Notes under the pieces: generated by a model | Told to the model about the DNA's origin: nothing | Seen by the model: only the letters and a program-made list of their open reading frames with translations | Databases searched by the model: none | Origin: Clostridia bacterium | Lineage (GTDB): Bacteria > Bacillota > Clostridia > Oscillospirales > Acutalibacteraceae | Direction of reading: 5' to 3' | DNA length: 50,158 bases | Assembly (NCBI GenBank): GCA_017465505.1 | Contig: JAFTWB010000016.1 | Coordinates: 1 to 50,158 of the forward strand | Shown: piece by piece, positions 16,261 through 24,942 of the stretch | Position numbering within the stretch: the stretch's first letter is position 1 | Layout of the letters: each line of letters starts with the position of its first letter | Translations under genes and position numbers: made by a program

Positions 16261-17250
16261 ATGGCACAGGAAAACACAAAGAAAATCACCAGTATCGGCG
16301 GCAGTGCTCTTATTGAAGGCATTATGATGAGAGGCCCCAAGAAAACTGTTGTTGCAGTACGCACCGCTCCCGATAAAATCGAAACAGAAGAGCTTGAGGT
16401 AAAATCCTTAGCTCAGAAAAGCAAATTCTTCAGGATTCCCTTTATCCGCGGTATCGCAGGTATGATCGACTCTCTGAAGCTCAGCTACAAATCCCTTATG
16501 CTTTCTGCCGACAAGGCTATCAACGCCATTGATGTTAAGGAAGAGGAAATGAGCAAGTTTGAAAAATGGCTCAACGACAAGCTGGGCGAGAAGATGATGA
16601 ACGTTATTATGACCATCGCTTCCGTTTTAGGCGTTATCCTTGCCGTTGTGCTTTTTGTGTGGGTACCCTCACTTCTTTACGGACTCCTTCAGCCTCTTCA
16701 CCCTGTTTTTGACAATCAGCTTTTACGCTCCACCTTTGAGGGAGTGCTCAGAATTGCTCTCTTCCTGGGCTACATAATCATTGTTTCTCAGATGGAAGAT
16801 ATGAAGAGGGTCTTTATGTATCACGGTGCTGAGCACAAGACAATTTTCTGCTACGAGGCAGACGAAGAGCTCACCGTTGAAAATGTAAGAAAGCACAAGC
16901 GTTTCCACCCCAGATGTGGCACAAGCTTTATGATTATTATGCTTCTTCTTGGTATCTTAATCGGTTTGTTTGTTCCCTCTTTCTCTTATCTCGGAATCTG
17001 GGGCACAATGCTCAGAGCTGCTATTAAAATTTTACTTCTCCCTGTTTCTGTTGGTGCAGGCTACGAGCTTATCAAGCTTTGCGGCAAGTACAATAACTGG
17101 TTTACCCGTATTATCGCCGCTCCCGGTATGTGGGCTCAGAGAATCACCACCCGTGAGCCTGACGACTCTATGATTGAAATTGCCATTGCCGCTCTCACCC
17201 CTGTTATTCCCGAGGACGGCTCCGACATTGTAAATAATTGTTGCAAATAA
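16261..17250 (+). CDS. DUF1385 membrane protein (YqhQ family)
   Basis: 329 aa. Starts with the family motif IGGSALIEGIMMRGP near residues 12-27 and carries the conserved FMYHGAEHKTIFCYE and RFHPRCGTSF segments near residues 180-220. Several membrane helices are visible (about 115-140, 155-175, 220-240, 245-265). Function is unknown; YqhQ proteins are widespread in Bacillota, often beside prmC-prfA or efp. Here it precedes prmC by one nucleotide, and no prfA follows. The conserved His/Cys residues suggest a metal site, but that is inference. Confidence 0.9.
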   Translation: MAQENTKKITSIGGSALIEGIMMRGPKKTVVAVRTAPDKIETEELEVKSLAQKSKFFRIPFIRGIAGMIDSLKLSYKSLMLSADKAINAIDVKEEEMSKFEKWLNDKLGEKMMNVIMTIASVLGVILAVVLFVWVPSLLYGLLQPLHPVFDNQLLRSTFEGVLRIALFLGYIIIVSQMEDMKRVFMYHGAEHKTIFCYEADEELTVENVRKHKRFHPRCGTSFMIIMLLLGILIGLFVPSFSYLGIWGTMLRAAIKILLLPVSVGAGYELIKLCGKYNNWFTRIIAAPGMWAQRITTREPDDSMIEIAIAALTPVIPEDGSDIVNNCCK

Positions 17251-17251
17251 A

Positions 17252-18100
17252 ATGAAAATTTCAGACGCTTTTAATTTAATTACAGAAAAGCTCACCGAGG
17301 CAGGAGTTGACTCTCCTGCCTTTGACACATCAGAGCTTATTTCTTTCATTATGGGCAAGCCCTACTCAAAGGCTTTTCACGGCAATGATGAGCTTTGTGA
17401 AGATGATTTTGCAAAGCTTTCAGACCTTGCAAGCCGAAGAGCCAAGGGTGAGCCTTTGCAGTATATTTTAGGATACTGGGAGTTTTACGGCTTTCCATTT
17501 AAGGTGGGCAAGGGTGTGCTTATTCCAAGGGACGACACCGAGGTTTGCTTAAGGGCAAGTTTTTCTCATCTTGATAAAATCAGCAGTCCGAAAATCCTTG
17601 ACCTGTGTGCAGGCAGCGGCACTCTTGCCGTAACCTTAAAAAAGCTTTATCCAAAGGCAGAGGTTACTGCCGTTGAAATAAGCGAAGACGCCTTTTACTA
17701 TTTAAAGGAAAATGCAAAGCTTAATGAGGCTCACATAAATCTCATAAATGGCGACATATTTAATGTATACAAGGATTTCGAAGATTCTTACTTCGACCTT
17801 ATAATCTCAAACCCGCCTTACCTTACCAAAGAAGAGCTTAAGACTATGCAAAAAGAGCTTTACTTTGAGCCTGAGCTTGCTCTTGACGGTGGAGAAGACG
17901 GTCTGGACTTTTACAGAGGCATAATAAACTTCTACACCTCAAAGCTGAAAATCGGCTCTCAGCTTATTTTTGAGCTGGATTCTCTCCAGGCTGAGTACAC
18001 CCAAAGCCTTATGGAAAAGAAAAATTTCAGAGAAATTGAGATTTTTGACGACCTTGGGGGTATTCACAGGGCGATAAAAGGGACTTTGTTCGAAGTTTAG
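17252..18100 (+). CDS. prmC: Peptide chain release factor N5-glutamine methyltransferase PrmC
   Basis: 282 aa. Methylates the Gln of the GGQ motif in RF1 and RF2. An N-terminal helical domain (1-85) binds the factor; the SAM domain has [11 protein letters not shown] near residue 115, AVEIS at the end of strand 2 and the substrate-binding SNPPY motif near residue 190. The start lies 1 nt after the yqhQ stop, so expression is coupled. The stop codon lies within the region upstream of recA that carries repeated TTTGTTCGAA motifs. Confidence 0.95.
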   Translation: MKISDAFNLITEKLTEAGVDSPAFDTSELISFIMGKPYSKAFHGNDELCEDDFAKLSDLASRRAKGEPLQYILGYWEFYGFPFKVGKGVLIPRDDTEVCLRASFSHLDKISSPKILDLCAGSGTLAVTLKKLYPKAEVTAVEISEDAFYYLKENAKLNEAHINLINGDIFNVYKDFEDSYFDLIISNPPYLTKEELKTMQKELYFEPELALDGGEDGLDFYRGIINFYTSKLKIGSQLIFELDSLQAEYTQSLMEKKNFREIEIFDDLGGIHRAIKGTLFEV

Positions 18101-18161
18101 AAAATTTGTTCGAAATTTTTACCTTGTTTTTATTGATTTTAAGAAAAGTTTATTTTATAAT
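18099..18161 (+). promoter_or_regulatory. recA promoter with possible LexA (SOS) operator
   Basis: TTGATT (18133-18138) and TATAAT (18156-18161) are separated by 17 nt. Upstream, 18099-18112 (AGAAAATTTGTTCG) has one perfect GTTCG half and a degenerate other half of the Gram-positive SOS box CGAAC-N4-GTTCG. TTTGTTCGAA occurs twice (from 18085 and from 18106), as a direct repeat. The promoter is convincing; the operator is tentative. Confidence 0.65.
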
Positions 18162-18203
18162 ATTGTTGTAACAAAAACACATTCCCGTAAAGGAGAAATA
18201 AAT

Positions 18204-19307
18204 ATGGCACTTGATAAAAACAAAGCATTGGAAACTGCCCTCGGTCAGATTGAAAAACAGTTCGGCAAAGGTGCGGTTATGCGTCTTGGTCAGAACTCCA
18301 CTCTTAACGTTGAGCACGTTTCTACAGGCTCTCTTTCTCTTGACATAGCCCTTGGCATAGGCGGACTTCCCAGAGGCAGAATTATTGAAATCTACGGACC
18401 TGAATCTTCAGGTAAAACCACCCTTTCCCTGCACTGTATTGCAGAGGGTCAGAAGGACGGCGGCAACGTTGCTTTTATCGACGTTGAACACGCTCTCGAC
18501 CCTGTTTACGCCGCAGCTCTTGGCGTAGACGTTGACTCTCTCTTAGTTTCTCAGCCCGACACAGGCGAGGACGCTCTGGAAATTGCCGAGGCACTTATCC
18601 GCTCAGGTGCTATTGACGTTATTGTTATCGACTCCGTTGCGGCTCTTGTTCCCAAGGCTGAAATTGAGGGTGAAATGGGCGACAGCCACGTAGGACTTCA
18701 GGCACGTCTTATGTCCCAGGCTTTAAGAAAGCTGGCAGGTGCTATCTCCAAGTCCAACTGCGTTGCAATTTTCATTAACCAGCTGAGAGAAAAGGTTGGC
18801 GTTATGTACGGCAACCCCGAGGTTACTCCCGGTGGTCGTGCTCTTAAGTTTTACAGCTCCGTCCGTCTTGAGGTAAGAAAAGGTGAAATACTCAAGCACA
18901 ATGGTGAAATGATTGGTGCAAGAACCCGTGTTAAGGTTGTTAAAAACAAAGTAGCTCCTCCTTTCAAAGAGGCAGAGTTTGACATTATGTACGGCGAGGG
19001 TATCTCCAAGGTTGGCGAGCTTGTTGACCTTGCGGCCAAGGCTGATGTTATCCAGAAAGCCGGTGCTTGGTTCAGCTACGGCGAGCGTAGACTTGGTCAG
19101 GGCAGAGATAATGTAAAAATCCTCTTCCAGCAGGACACTGAGCTTGCCGCTGAAATTGAAAAGAAGCTCTGGGAAAATATCGATAAGCTTACCTCCAAGA
19201 CAGGTAAGGCAGCTAAGCCAACAGGCTCTGTCAAAGCAGTTGAGGCTGCTCCTGCCGAAGCTCCCAAGGCAAAAGGCGGCAAAATCGACATCTTAGTTGA
19301 AGACTGA
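18204..19307 (+). CDS. recA: Recombinase RecA
   Basis: 367 aa. ATP-dependent strand exchange in homologous recombination and LexA co-protease in the SOS response. Walker A is GPESSGKTT near residues 65-73, Walker B is in [12 protein letters not shown], loop L2 and the [16 protein letters not shown] segment are intact, and the C-terminus is a flexible Ala/Lys/Pro stretch ending in an acidic tail (DILVED). AAGGAG precedes the ATG by 8 nt. recX follows with TGATG overlap, so RecA and its modulator are co-expressed. Confidence 0.98.
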   Translation: MALDKNKALETALGQIEKQFGKGAVMRLGQNSTLNVEHVSTGSLSLDIALGIGGLPRGRIIEIYGPESSGKTTLSLHCIAEGQKDGGNVAFIDVEHALDPVYAAALGVDVDSLLVSQPDTGEDALEIAEALIRSGAIDVIVIDSVAALVPKAEIEGEMGDSHVGLQARLMSQALRKLAGAISKSNCVAIFINQLREKVGVMYGNPEVTPGGRALKFYSSVRLEVRKGEILKHNGEMIGARTRVKVVKNKVAPPFKEAEFDIMYGEGISKVGELVDLAAKADVIQKAGAWFSYGERRLGQGRDNVKILFQQDTELAAEIEKKLWENIDKLTSKTGKAAKPTGSVKAVEAAPAEAPKAKGGKIDILVED

Positions 19308-19924
19308 TGACAATTACAGCAATTGAGCCCCGACGTAAGGGGCTCTCTGCCCTTTTTATTGACGGCGAATACGCCTTAAAGCTTGACACGGAAGTGCTGA
19401 TAGCTCAAAGAGTGAAGGCAGGGTTGGAAATAGATGACAACCGCCTTTTGGAGCTTATTAAAGCCTCCGACGCCAAACGTGCCAAGAACAAAGCGATGTG
19501 GCTAATCTCTTACCGTGACCACTCTGTAGGAGAGCTGAGGCAGAAGCTATTAAAGGATTACTCCGAAGAAGCGGTGGAGCTTGCCATAAATAAGCTTATT
19601 GACCTTGGGCTTATGAGCGACGAAAACTTTGCCAGAAAGTACGCTGAGTCCTTAAGCCACAAGCACCTTTCAGGCAGAGCCATTGAGCAGAAATTAAGGC
19701 AAAAGGGTATTGACAAGGAAATAACAGAAGATACAATAGAAGAGCTGGATTTGGACGAAAAGGACGAAATCCGTGCTCTTATAAATAAAAAATACATCCG
19801 CAAACTCTCTGATGACGCTGATTTAAGACGGACGGTTGCTTCTCTTCAGAGGCGAGGCTTCAACTACTCCGACATCAAATCGGTTATTGCAGAGTTTACC
19901 GAAATCGAGGATTATTATGAGTGA
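19307..19924 (+). CDS. recX: Regulatory protein RecX
   Basis: 205 aa. RecX binds RecA filaments and controls their extension. The protein is helical with three-helix repeats; the family pattern RDHSVGELRQKLLKDY and LIDLGLMSDENFARKYAES is clear near residues 65-115. It overlaps recA by 1 nt at its start and rimO by 8 nt at its end, so all three are translationally linked. Confidence 0.93.
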   Translation: MTITAIEPRRKGLSALFIDGEYALKLDTEVLIAQRVKAGLEIDDNRLLELIKASDAKRAKNKAMWLISYRDHSVGELRQKLLKDYSEEAVELAINKLIDLGLMSDENFARKYAESLSHKHLSGRAIEQKLRQKGIDKEITEDTIEELDLDEKDEIRALINKKYIRKLSDDADLRRTVASLQRRGFNYSDIKSVIAEFTEIEDYYE

Positions 19925-21248
19925 ACCAATCAAGGTGTCCATTGTTTCTCTGGGCTGTGCCAAGAACCGTGTGGACGCAGAAATGATGTTATACAAGCTT
20001 AAGGAAGCAGGCTTTGTCCTCAAGGACGACCCTGCCGACGGCGACGCAGTTATTGTAAACACCTGCGGTTTCATCGAAACTGCCAAGCAGGAAAGCATTG
20101 AGGAAATTCTTGAGCTTGCAAAGCTTAAGGAAGAGGGCAAAATCAAGGCCATTATCGTCAGCGGTTGTCTTGCCGAAAGATACAAGGAAGACATAAAGCG
20201 AGAGCTTCCCGAGGTTGACGCAGTTATAGGTCTTGGTGCTAACGGCGACATTGTAGAGGCTGTGGAGAAAGCCCTGAGCAAAGAGGATTTTCAGAGCTTC
20301 CCTGACAAGGAGCTTATGCCCCTTAATGATAAGCGAATCGGCTCTACTCTTCCCCATTATGCTTACCTCAAGGTAGCCGACGGTTGTGACAACAAGTGCA
20401 CCTACTGTGCCATTCCTATGATAAGAGGACGTTTTCGCTCACGCACTATGGAGAGTATTCTCTCAGAGGCAGAAGAGCTTGCCCGGCGTGGGGTTAAGGA
20501 GCTTAACGTTATTGCTCAGGACACCACACGCTACGGCGAAGATATTTACGGCTCTCTTATGCTTCCCACCCTTTTAAAAAAGCTTTGCAAAATAGAGGGT
20601 ATTCAGTGGATAAGAGTTCTTTACTGCTATCCCGACAGAATCACCGACGAGCTTATTGACACAATTGCAAGTGAAGAAAAAATCTTAAAATATATTGACC
20701 TGCCCTTACAGCACTGTAACGAGCGTGTGCTTAAGGCAATGAACAGACGAGGAAGCAAAGAAAGCCTCACTGCTTTAATCCAAAAAATCCGCCGGAGAAT
20801 CCCCGGAGTTATTCTTCGCACAACTCTTATCACAGGCTTTCCTACCGAAACAGACGAGGAGTTTGACGAGCTTGCAGAGTTTGCCAAGGAGCTTAAATTT
20901 GAGCGTTTAGGGTGCTTCCCTTATTCTACCGAAGAGGACACCCCTGCCGCAGAGCTTGAGCAGGTTGACAAAGAAGTAAGAGGCTACCGAGCTGATGCCA
21001 TTATGCGTAGTCAGGAGCTTGTTATGGAAGAATGGTGTCAGTCCAGAATCGGCTCAAAGGTAAAGGTGCTGGTTGAGGGCTTTGACAGATACGCAGAGTG
21101 CTTCTTCGGCAGAAGCTACGCCGACGCACCTGAGGTTGACCCCAACGTATTTTTCACAAGCGAGAGTAAGGTCACCATCGGCGAATTTGTAGAGGTTGAA
21201 ATCACAGATTATCTTGAGTGCGACCTTATTGGCGAGGTGGTAAAATGA
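19917..21248 (+). CDS. rimO: Ribosomal protein uS12 methylthiotransferase RimO
   Basis: 443 aa radical SAM enzyme that adds a methylthio group to Asp89 (E. coli numbering) of ribosomal protein S12. An N-terminal UPF0004 domain has Cys ligands in SLGCAKN, NTCGF and SGCLAE. The radical SAM CX3CX2C motif is CDNKCTYC near residue 155, and a C-terminal TRAM domain lies at about 375-440. The ATG at 19917 is chosen because GAGG lies 6 nt upstream and the protein then starts like the family; the reading frame extends further into recX. It overlaps pgsA by 4 nt. Confidence 0.95.
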   Translation: MSEPIKVSIVSLGCAKNRVDAEMMLYKLKEAGFVLKDDPADGDAVIVNTCGFIETAKQESIEEILELAKLKEEGKIKAIIVSGCLAERYKEDIKRELPEVDAVIGLGANGDIVEAVEKALSKEDFQSFPDKELMPLNDKRIGSTLPHYAYLKVADGCDNKCTYCAIPMIRGRFRSRTMESILSEAEELARRGVKELNVIAQDTTRYGEDIYGSLMLPTLLKKLCKIEGIQWIRVLYCYPDRITDELIDTIASEEKILKYIDLPLQHCNERVLKAMNRRGSKESLTALIQKIRRRIPGVILRTTLITGFPTETDEEFDELAEFAKELKFERLGCFPYSTEEDTPAAELEQVDKEVRGYRADAIMRSQELVMEEWCQSRIGSKVKVLVEGFDRYAECFFGRSYADAPEVDPNVFFTSESKVTIGEFVEVEITDYLECDLIGEVVK

Positions 21249-21829
21249 ACTTACCCAACAAACTGACTATCTTAAGAATTATTTTAGTTCCCTTTATGAT
21301 TGCGGCTTTGCTGATTCCCTTTCCTCACCACGTTTTAGTGGCAGGGCTTATTTTTGGTGCGGCTTCAATTACCGACTGCCTTGACGGTCAGATTGCCAGA
21401 AAGAGAAACTTAATCACCGCTTTCGGCAAATTTGCCGACCCTCTGGCTGACAAGATTCTGGTTATCGCCTGCCTCGTGTGCTTTGTGTCCCTTGGCTGGT
21501 GTGACCCTATCCTGCCCATTGTTGTGCTTTTCCGTGAGTTTGCAGTTACTTCCGTGCGACTTGTGGCGGCTTCAAAGGGCACCGTTGTGGCGGCTAATTT
21601 CTGGGGCAAGCTCAAGACGGTTTCTCAGATTGTTGCCATTGCCGCAATTTTTGCAATGCAGTATTTCAAGGAACTTTGCACCCTCGGCATTATTCCCCTT
21701 GAGAGTGCTTTGCTGAACACAATTTTCTTTGTAATCGGCGAGGTGTTATTGTGGATCACCGGCGTTGCAACCATTGTTTCAGGACTTATTTACATACTCC
21801 AGTGTAAAGAATATATATCTGATTTTTAA
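21245..21829 (+). CDS. pgsA: CDP-diacylglycerol-glycerol-3-phosphate 3-phosphatidyltransferase
   Basis: 194 aa integral membrane enzyme that makes phosphatidylglycerol phosphate, the first step to phosphatidylglycerol and cardiolipin. The CDP-alcohol phosphotransferase motif D-G-x2-A-R-x8-G-x3-D-x3-D is exact (DCLDGQIAR, then GKFADPLADK) near residues 48-75. Several hydrophobic helices follow. The ATG at 21245 overlaps the rimO stop and has GAGGTGG upstream. Last gene of the recA-recX-rimO-pgsA run. Confidence 0.94.
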   Translation: MNLPNKLTILRIILVPFMIAALLIPFPHHVLVAGLIFGAASITDCLDGQIARKRNLITAFGKFADPLADKILVIACLVCFVSLGWCDPILPIVVLFREFAVTSVRLVAASKGTVVAANFWGKLKTVSQIVAIAAIFAMQYFKELCTLGIIPLESALLNTIFFVIGEVLLWITGVATIVSGLIYILQCKEYISDF

Positions 21830-21835
21830 TTTTTG

Positions 21836-21864
21836 TTGCATTTTCCGCTGAAAATGTATATAAT
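21836..21864 (+). promoter_or_regulatory. Promoter of the T-box cysE-cysS operon
   Basis: TTGCAT (21836-21841) and TATAAT (21859-21864) are separated by 17 nt. Transcription would begin near 21871, just before the T-box leader. Confidence 0.85.
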
Positions 21865-21879
21865 GTTATAAAACATAAG

Positions 21880-22110
21880 CGTTGAACGGGAGAAGTAGTT
21901 GACAAACGGCACTTCACAGAGATTGCGGTAGGAGCTGAAATCCGCAAAAGAGTCGGCAACGAAATGCACCCGTGAGCTTCCTCGGGGAAAGTTTTATCGA
22001 GTATCTGAGGTCGGTTGACTCCGCTAAAGGTCATAAAGGGCTGTGTTTTTTTACATAGCTGAATCTGGGTGGAACCACGGTATAGCCGTCCCTTTGTGGG
22101 ACGGCTTTTT
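21880..22110 (+). promoter_or_regulatory. T-box riboswitch, cysteine-specific
   Basis: A tRNA-sensing leader. The T-box core TGGGTGGAACCACGG is at 22066-22080, followed by a terminator (AGCCGTCCC 22084-22092 / GGGACGGCT 22098-22106 and a T-tract). In the stem I specifier region GAAATGCACC, TGC at 21965-21967 is a Cys codon followed by A. The TGGA bulge pairs with the UCCA end expected for tRNA-Cys (discriminator U). Uncharged tRNA-Cys would stabilise the antiterminator and switch on cysE-cysS. Confidence 0.94.
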
Positions 22111-22147
22111 ATATTTTCATCGGAAATATAAAAAGCCGAACCACAAC

Positions 22148-22222
22148 ATTTGCCATTGGCAAATACATCATTTTGCTTGAGCAAAATATCATTTCTCATT
22201 GGTCATTGGCAAACATCATTTA
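22148..22222 (+). repeat. Modular hairpin array C in the cys operon leader
   Basis: ATTTGCC-ATT-GGCAAAT (22148-22164) and TTTTGC-TTGA-GCAAAA (22171-22186), then an imperfect unit, with ACATCAT/CATCATT linkers. It lies after the T-box terminator and before the cysE ribosome site, so it is transcribed in the mRNA. The remaining bases to 22262 show only the AATATGGAGG ribosome site. Confidence 0.75.
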
Positions 22223-22262
22223 ACCCAAACTATCGCTCTCACTTAAATATGGAGGTATATAT

Positions 22263-22901
22263 ATGTTCGACACACTCAAGTCCGACCTTAACGCATATAT
22301 GGAACGTGACCCTGCGGCGAGGTCCCGCTTTGAGATTTACTTTTTATATTCAGGCTTTAAGGCAGTAAGAGCCTATCGCCGTGCAAACTGGTTTTACAGG
22401 CACAATATGAAGTTTCTCGCCCGTTGGATTTCTCAGAGTGCAAGAAGAAGAACAGGCGTTGAAATCCACCCCGGTGCAACCATCGGCAAAGGCCTTGTAA
22501 TCGATCACGGTATGGGCGTTGTTATCGGCGAAACCACCGAAATCGGCAATGACTGCACAATTTACCAGAACGTAACCCTTGGCGGCACAGGTAAAGACCA
22601 CGGCAAGCGTCATCCCACTCTGGGCAACAACGTTCTGGTGGGTACAGGTGCAAAGGTTCTTGGCCCTTTTAAAGTAGGAGATAACGCAAGAATTGCCGCT
22701 GGTGCGGTTGTGCTTTCGGAAGTTCCCGAGAACGCCACTGCGGTGGGCGTTCCTGCAAGAATCACAAGGATTAACGGGGTCAAGGTGAACAACAGCACCC
22801 TTGACCAGATTCATATTTCCGACCCTGTTTCCCAGCAGCTTTGCAAGCTTGAGCACGAAATAGCGGTTCTTAAAAAACAGTTAAAGGAGTTAGAAAAATG
22901 A
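22263..22901 (+). CDS. cysE: Serine O-acetyltransferase CysE
   Basis: 212 aa. Acetylates serine with acetyl-CoA to O-acetylserine, the precursor of cysteine. A helical N-terminus is followed by left-handed beta-helix hexapeptide repeats (GATIGKGLVIDHGMGVVIG, residues about 75-180) containing the family TGKDHGKRHPTLGNNVLVG. The C-terminus ends in a short coiled coil. Length fits the short epsC/cysE type of Bacillota. The Cys T-box upstream links supply of cysteine to charging of tRNA-Cys, and a 4-nt overlap couples it to cysS. Confidence 0.95.
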   Translation: MFDTLKSDLNAYMERDPAARSRFEIYFLYSGFKAVRAYRRANWFYRHNMKFLARWISQSARRRTGVEIHPGATIGKGLVIDHGMGVVIGETTEIGNDCTIYQNVTLGGTGKDHGKRHPTLGNNVLVGTGAKVLGPFKVGDNARIAAGAVVLSEVPENATAVGVPARITRINGVKVNNSTLDQIHISDPVSQQLCKLEHEIAVLKKQLKELEK

Positions 22902-24316
22902 TACTTTACAATACCCTCGGCCAGCAGAAGCAGGAGTTTGTCCCCTTTGAAGAGGGCAAGGTAAGAATGTATACCTGCGGCCCTACAGTTTATCACTTTG
23001 CTCACATCGGAAATCTTCGCACATATATTATGGAAGACGTCCTGGAAAAGCACCTGCGTTACTCAGGCTACGACGTTAAGAGAGTTATGAACATCACAGA
23101 CGTAGGCCACCTTTCCAGCGACGCCGACACAGGCGAGGACAAAATGCTCAAGGGTGCAAAGCGTGAGCACAAGACAGTTCTGGAAATCGCTGATTTCTAC
23201 ACAAAGGCTTTCTTCTCCGACTGTGATAAGCTCAATATCAAAACTCCTGACGTTGTTGAGCCTGCTACTCAGTGCGTTCCCGAGTTTATCGAAATGGTTC
23301 AGACTCTTCTGGAGAAAGACTACGCCTACATTTCAGAAGGCAATGTTTACTTTGACACCTCAAAGCTTGACAACTACTACGTTTTCGGCAATCAGAGCGA
23401 GGACGATTTAGCCGTTGGTGTTCGTGACAGCGTTACCGAGGACACCGCAAAGAGAAATAAAACCGACTTCGTTTTATGGTTTACAAAATCCAAGTTTGAT
23501 GACCAGGAGCTTAAGTGGGACAGCCCTTGGGGCAACGGTTACCCCGGCTGGCACATTGAGTGCTCTGCCATAAGCGTTAAGCACCTGGGCGGATATCTTG
23601 ACATCCACTGCGGCGGCGTTGACAACGCTTTCCCACACCACACCAACGAAATCGCCCAGAGCGAGGCCTACCTCGGCCACAAATGGTGTAACCACTGGTT
23701 CCACGTTCTTCACCTCCTTGACTCCACAGGCAAAATGAGCAAAAGTAAGGGCGAGTTCCTTACAGTTTCGCTTTTAGAGAGCAAGGGCTACAATCCCCTG
23801 GCTTACCGTATGTTCTGCTTACAGAGCCACTACCGCAAACCCCTCACATTTACTTACGAAAGCCTGGATAACACCACCCTTGCCTACAACAAGCTTGTGG
23901 CAAAAATCGCAAATATGACCCCAGAGGGTGAGGTTGACGAAGCTAAAGCTCAGGAGTACATCAGTAAGTTTAAAGAGGCACTGGACAACGACCTTAACAC
24001 CTCTCTTGCTCTTACCTGCGTTTATGATGTTCTCAAGGCTGACACAAACGACGCCACAAAGCTTTACCTCATCAAAGATTTTGACAGAGTCTTAAGCCTT
24101 AACCTTATTGAAGAGGCTGAGAAAATCAAAGCCGAAAAGGCAGAAAAAACTTCATCTGTTGACGCAGAAAAGGTAGAAGCTCTTATTGCTCAGCGTACTG
24201 AAGCAAGAAAGAACAAGGACTGGGCAACTGCCGACAGAATCCGTGACGAACTCAACGCAATGCACGTTGTAGTAACCGACACACCCGAAGGAATCAAGTG
24301 GCACGTTGCAAATTAA
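22898..24316 (+). CDS. cysS: Cysteinyl-tRNA synthetase
   Basis: 472 aa class I synthetase. HIGH-like motif AHIGN near residue 38; zinc-binding residues include Cys28 in TCGPTVY, Cys in HIECSAIS and the His/Glu of [15 protein letters not shown] motif in [10 protein letters not shown] near residue 280. The C-terminal helical and anticodon-binding domain carries a Lys/Glu-rich stretch before [20 protein letters not shown]. The stop codon TAA (24314-24316) lies inside the palindrome AATTAACC-TAG-GGTTAATT that opens the downstream hairpin array. Confidence 0.97.
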   Translation: MILYNTLGQQKQEFVPFEEGKVRMYTCGPTVYHFAHIGNLRTYIMEDVLEKHLRYSGYDVKRVMNITDVGHLSSDADTGEDKMLKGAKREHKTVLEIADFYTKAFFSDCDKLNIKTPDVVEPATQCVPEFIEMVQTLLEKDYAYISEGNVYFDTSKLDNYYVFGNQSEDDLAVGVRDSVTEDTAKRNKTDFVLWFTKSKFDDQELKWDSPWGNGYPGWHIECSAISVKHLGGYLDIHCGGVDNAFPHHTNEIAQSEAYLGHKWCNHWFHVLHLLDSTGKMSKSKGEFLTVSLLESKGYNPLAYRMFCLQSHYRKPLTFTYESLDNTTLAYNKLVAKIANMTPEGEVDEAKAQEYISKFKEALDNDLNTSLALTCVYDVLKADTNDATKLYLIKDFDRVLSLNLIEEAEKIKAEKAEKTSSVDAEKVEALIAQRTEARKNKDWATADRIRDELNAMHVVVTDTPEGIKWHVAN

Positions 24317-24447
24317 CCTAGGGTTAATTTGCGGTGATGTATCGTCTTTGACGATGTGATGTCGCTGCCGCTAATGATGTTTTGCTAACGCAAAATGATG
24401 TATTTGCCACAGGCAAATTATGGTGGTGGCACGTTTCACGTGCGATT
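24311..24447 (-). repeat. Modular hairpin array D after cysS
   Basis: AATTAACC-TAG-GGTTAATT (24311-24329, includes the cysS stop), ATCGTC-TTT-GACGAT (24341-24355), TTTTGC-TAAC-GCAAAA (24380-24395), ATTTGCC-ACA-GGCAAAT (24402-24418) and GCACGT-TTC-ACGTGC (24429-24443), joined by GTGATGT/ATGATGT linkers, so oriented opposite to array A. The last hairpin with GATT after it corresponds to the GCACGC/GCGTGC module of arrays A and F. Confidence 0.8.
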
Positions 24448-24465
24448 GATAATACTATAAAATTA

Positions 24466-24500
24466 AACCTCGCTGCTAATTAAAACAGCGAGGTTTTGTT
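24466..24500 (+). terminator. Terminator of the cysE-cysS operon
   Basis: AACCTCGCTG (24466-24475) pairs with CAGCGAGGTT (24486-24495), followed by TTGTT. Confidence 0.85.
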
Positions 24501-24540
24501 ATATAATATTTGCGATTTTCTTCTGGATATATATTGAAGA

Positions 24541-24571
24541 CCCTGAGCAAATAACACTCAGGGCTTTTTTT
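24541..24571. terminator. Second terminator, convergent position
   Basis: CCCTGAG (24541-24547) pairs with CTCAGGG (24557-24563) followed by seven T on the plus strand. It also lies directly beyond the stop of the minus-strand gene at 24570 and may serve both directions. Confidence 0.75.
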
Positions 24572-24791
24572 AATCGTATCTTGTGTTTTCAATTGCGGAC
24601 TTAACGGCAAATTTAAGCTTTTCAAGAGGGCTTACCTGTGTATCTGTCAAATCCAGCATTTTAGGCGGAAGATTTGAGGCAGAGGTAAAGGAATGCATAC
24701 GAATATCAATTTTTTCTCTCTGAACAAGCTCAAAAAGCTGGGCAATGGTTTCTACTGCGTCCACGGCTTTTAAAAGCTCAAACTTATTCAC
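24570..24791 (-). CDS. Small uncharacterised protein
   Basis: 73 aa, not recognised. Predicted to be soluble and mainly helical at the ends, beginning VNKFELLKAVDAVETI, with a middle stretch containing SASNLPPKMLDLTD. The GTG start at 24791 is preferred because AGGAGG lies about 7 nt upstream; the open frame extends to 24857 without a comparable site. It has its own promoter and a terminator, which supports a real monocistronic gene. No partner is suggested by the neighbours. Confidence 0.7.
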   Translation of the reverse strand: MNKFELLKAVDAVETIAQLFELVQREKIDIRMHSFTSASNLPPKMLDLTDTQVSPLEKLKFAVKSAIENTRYD

Positions 24792-24821
24792 AGGCACTCC
24801 TCCTCTCATTATACTACCTAT

Positions 24822-24850
24822 ATTATAAACAAAATAAGGGCTCATTGCAA
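24822..24850 (-). promoter_or_regulatory. Promoter of the small protein gene
   Basis: On the minus strand TTGCAA (24850-24845) and TATAAT (24827-24822) are separated by 17 nt. Confidence 0.75.
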
Positions 24851-24942
24851 TTGTCATATTACCTCAACTTGCATATTTACAGTAACAAAAATTTGTGGTA
24901 TCCTGTCTATATGCAAACAATTTTTACAGGAAGGTATGAAAT

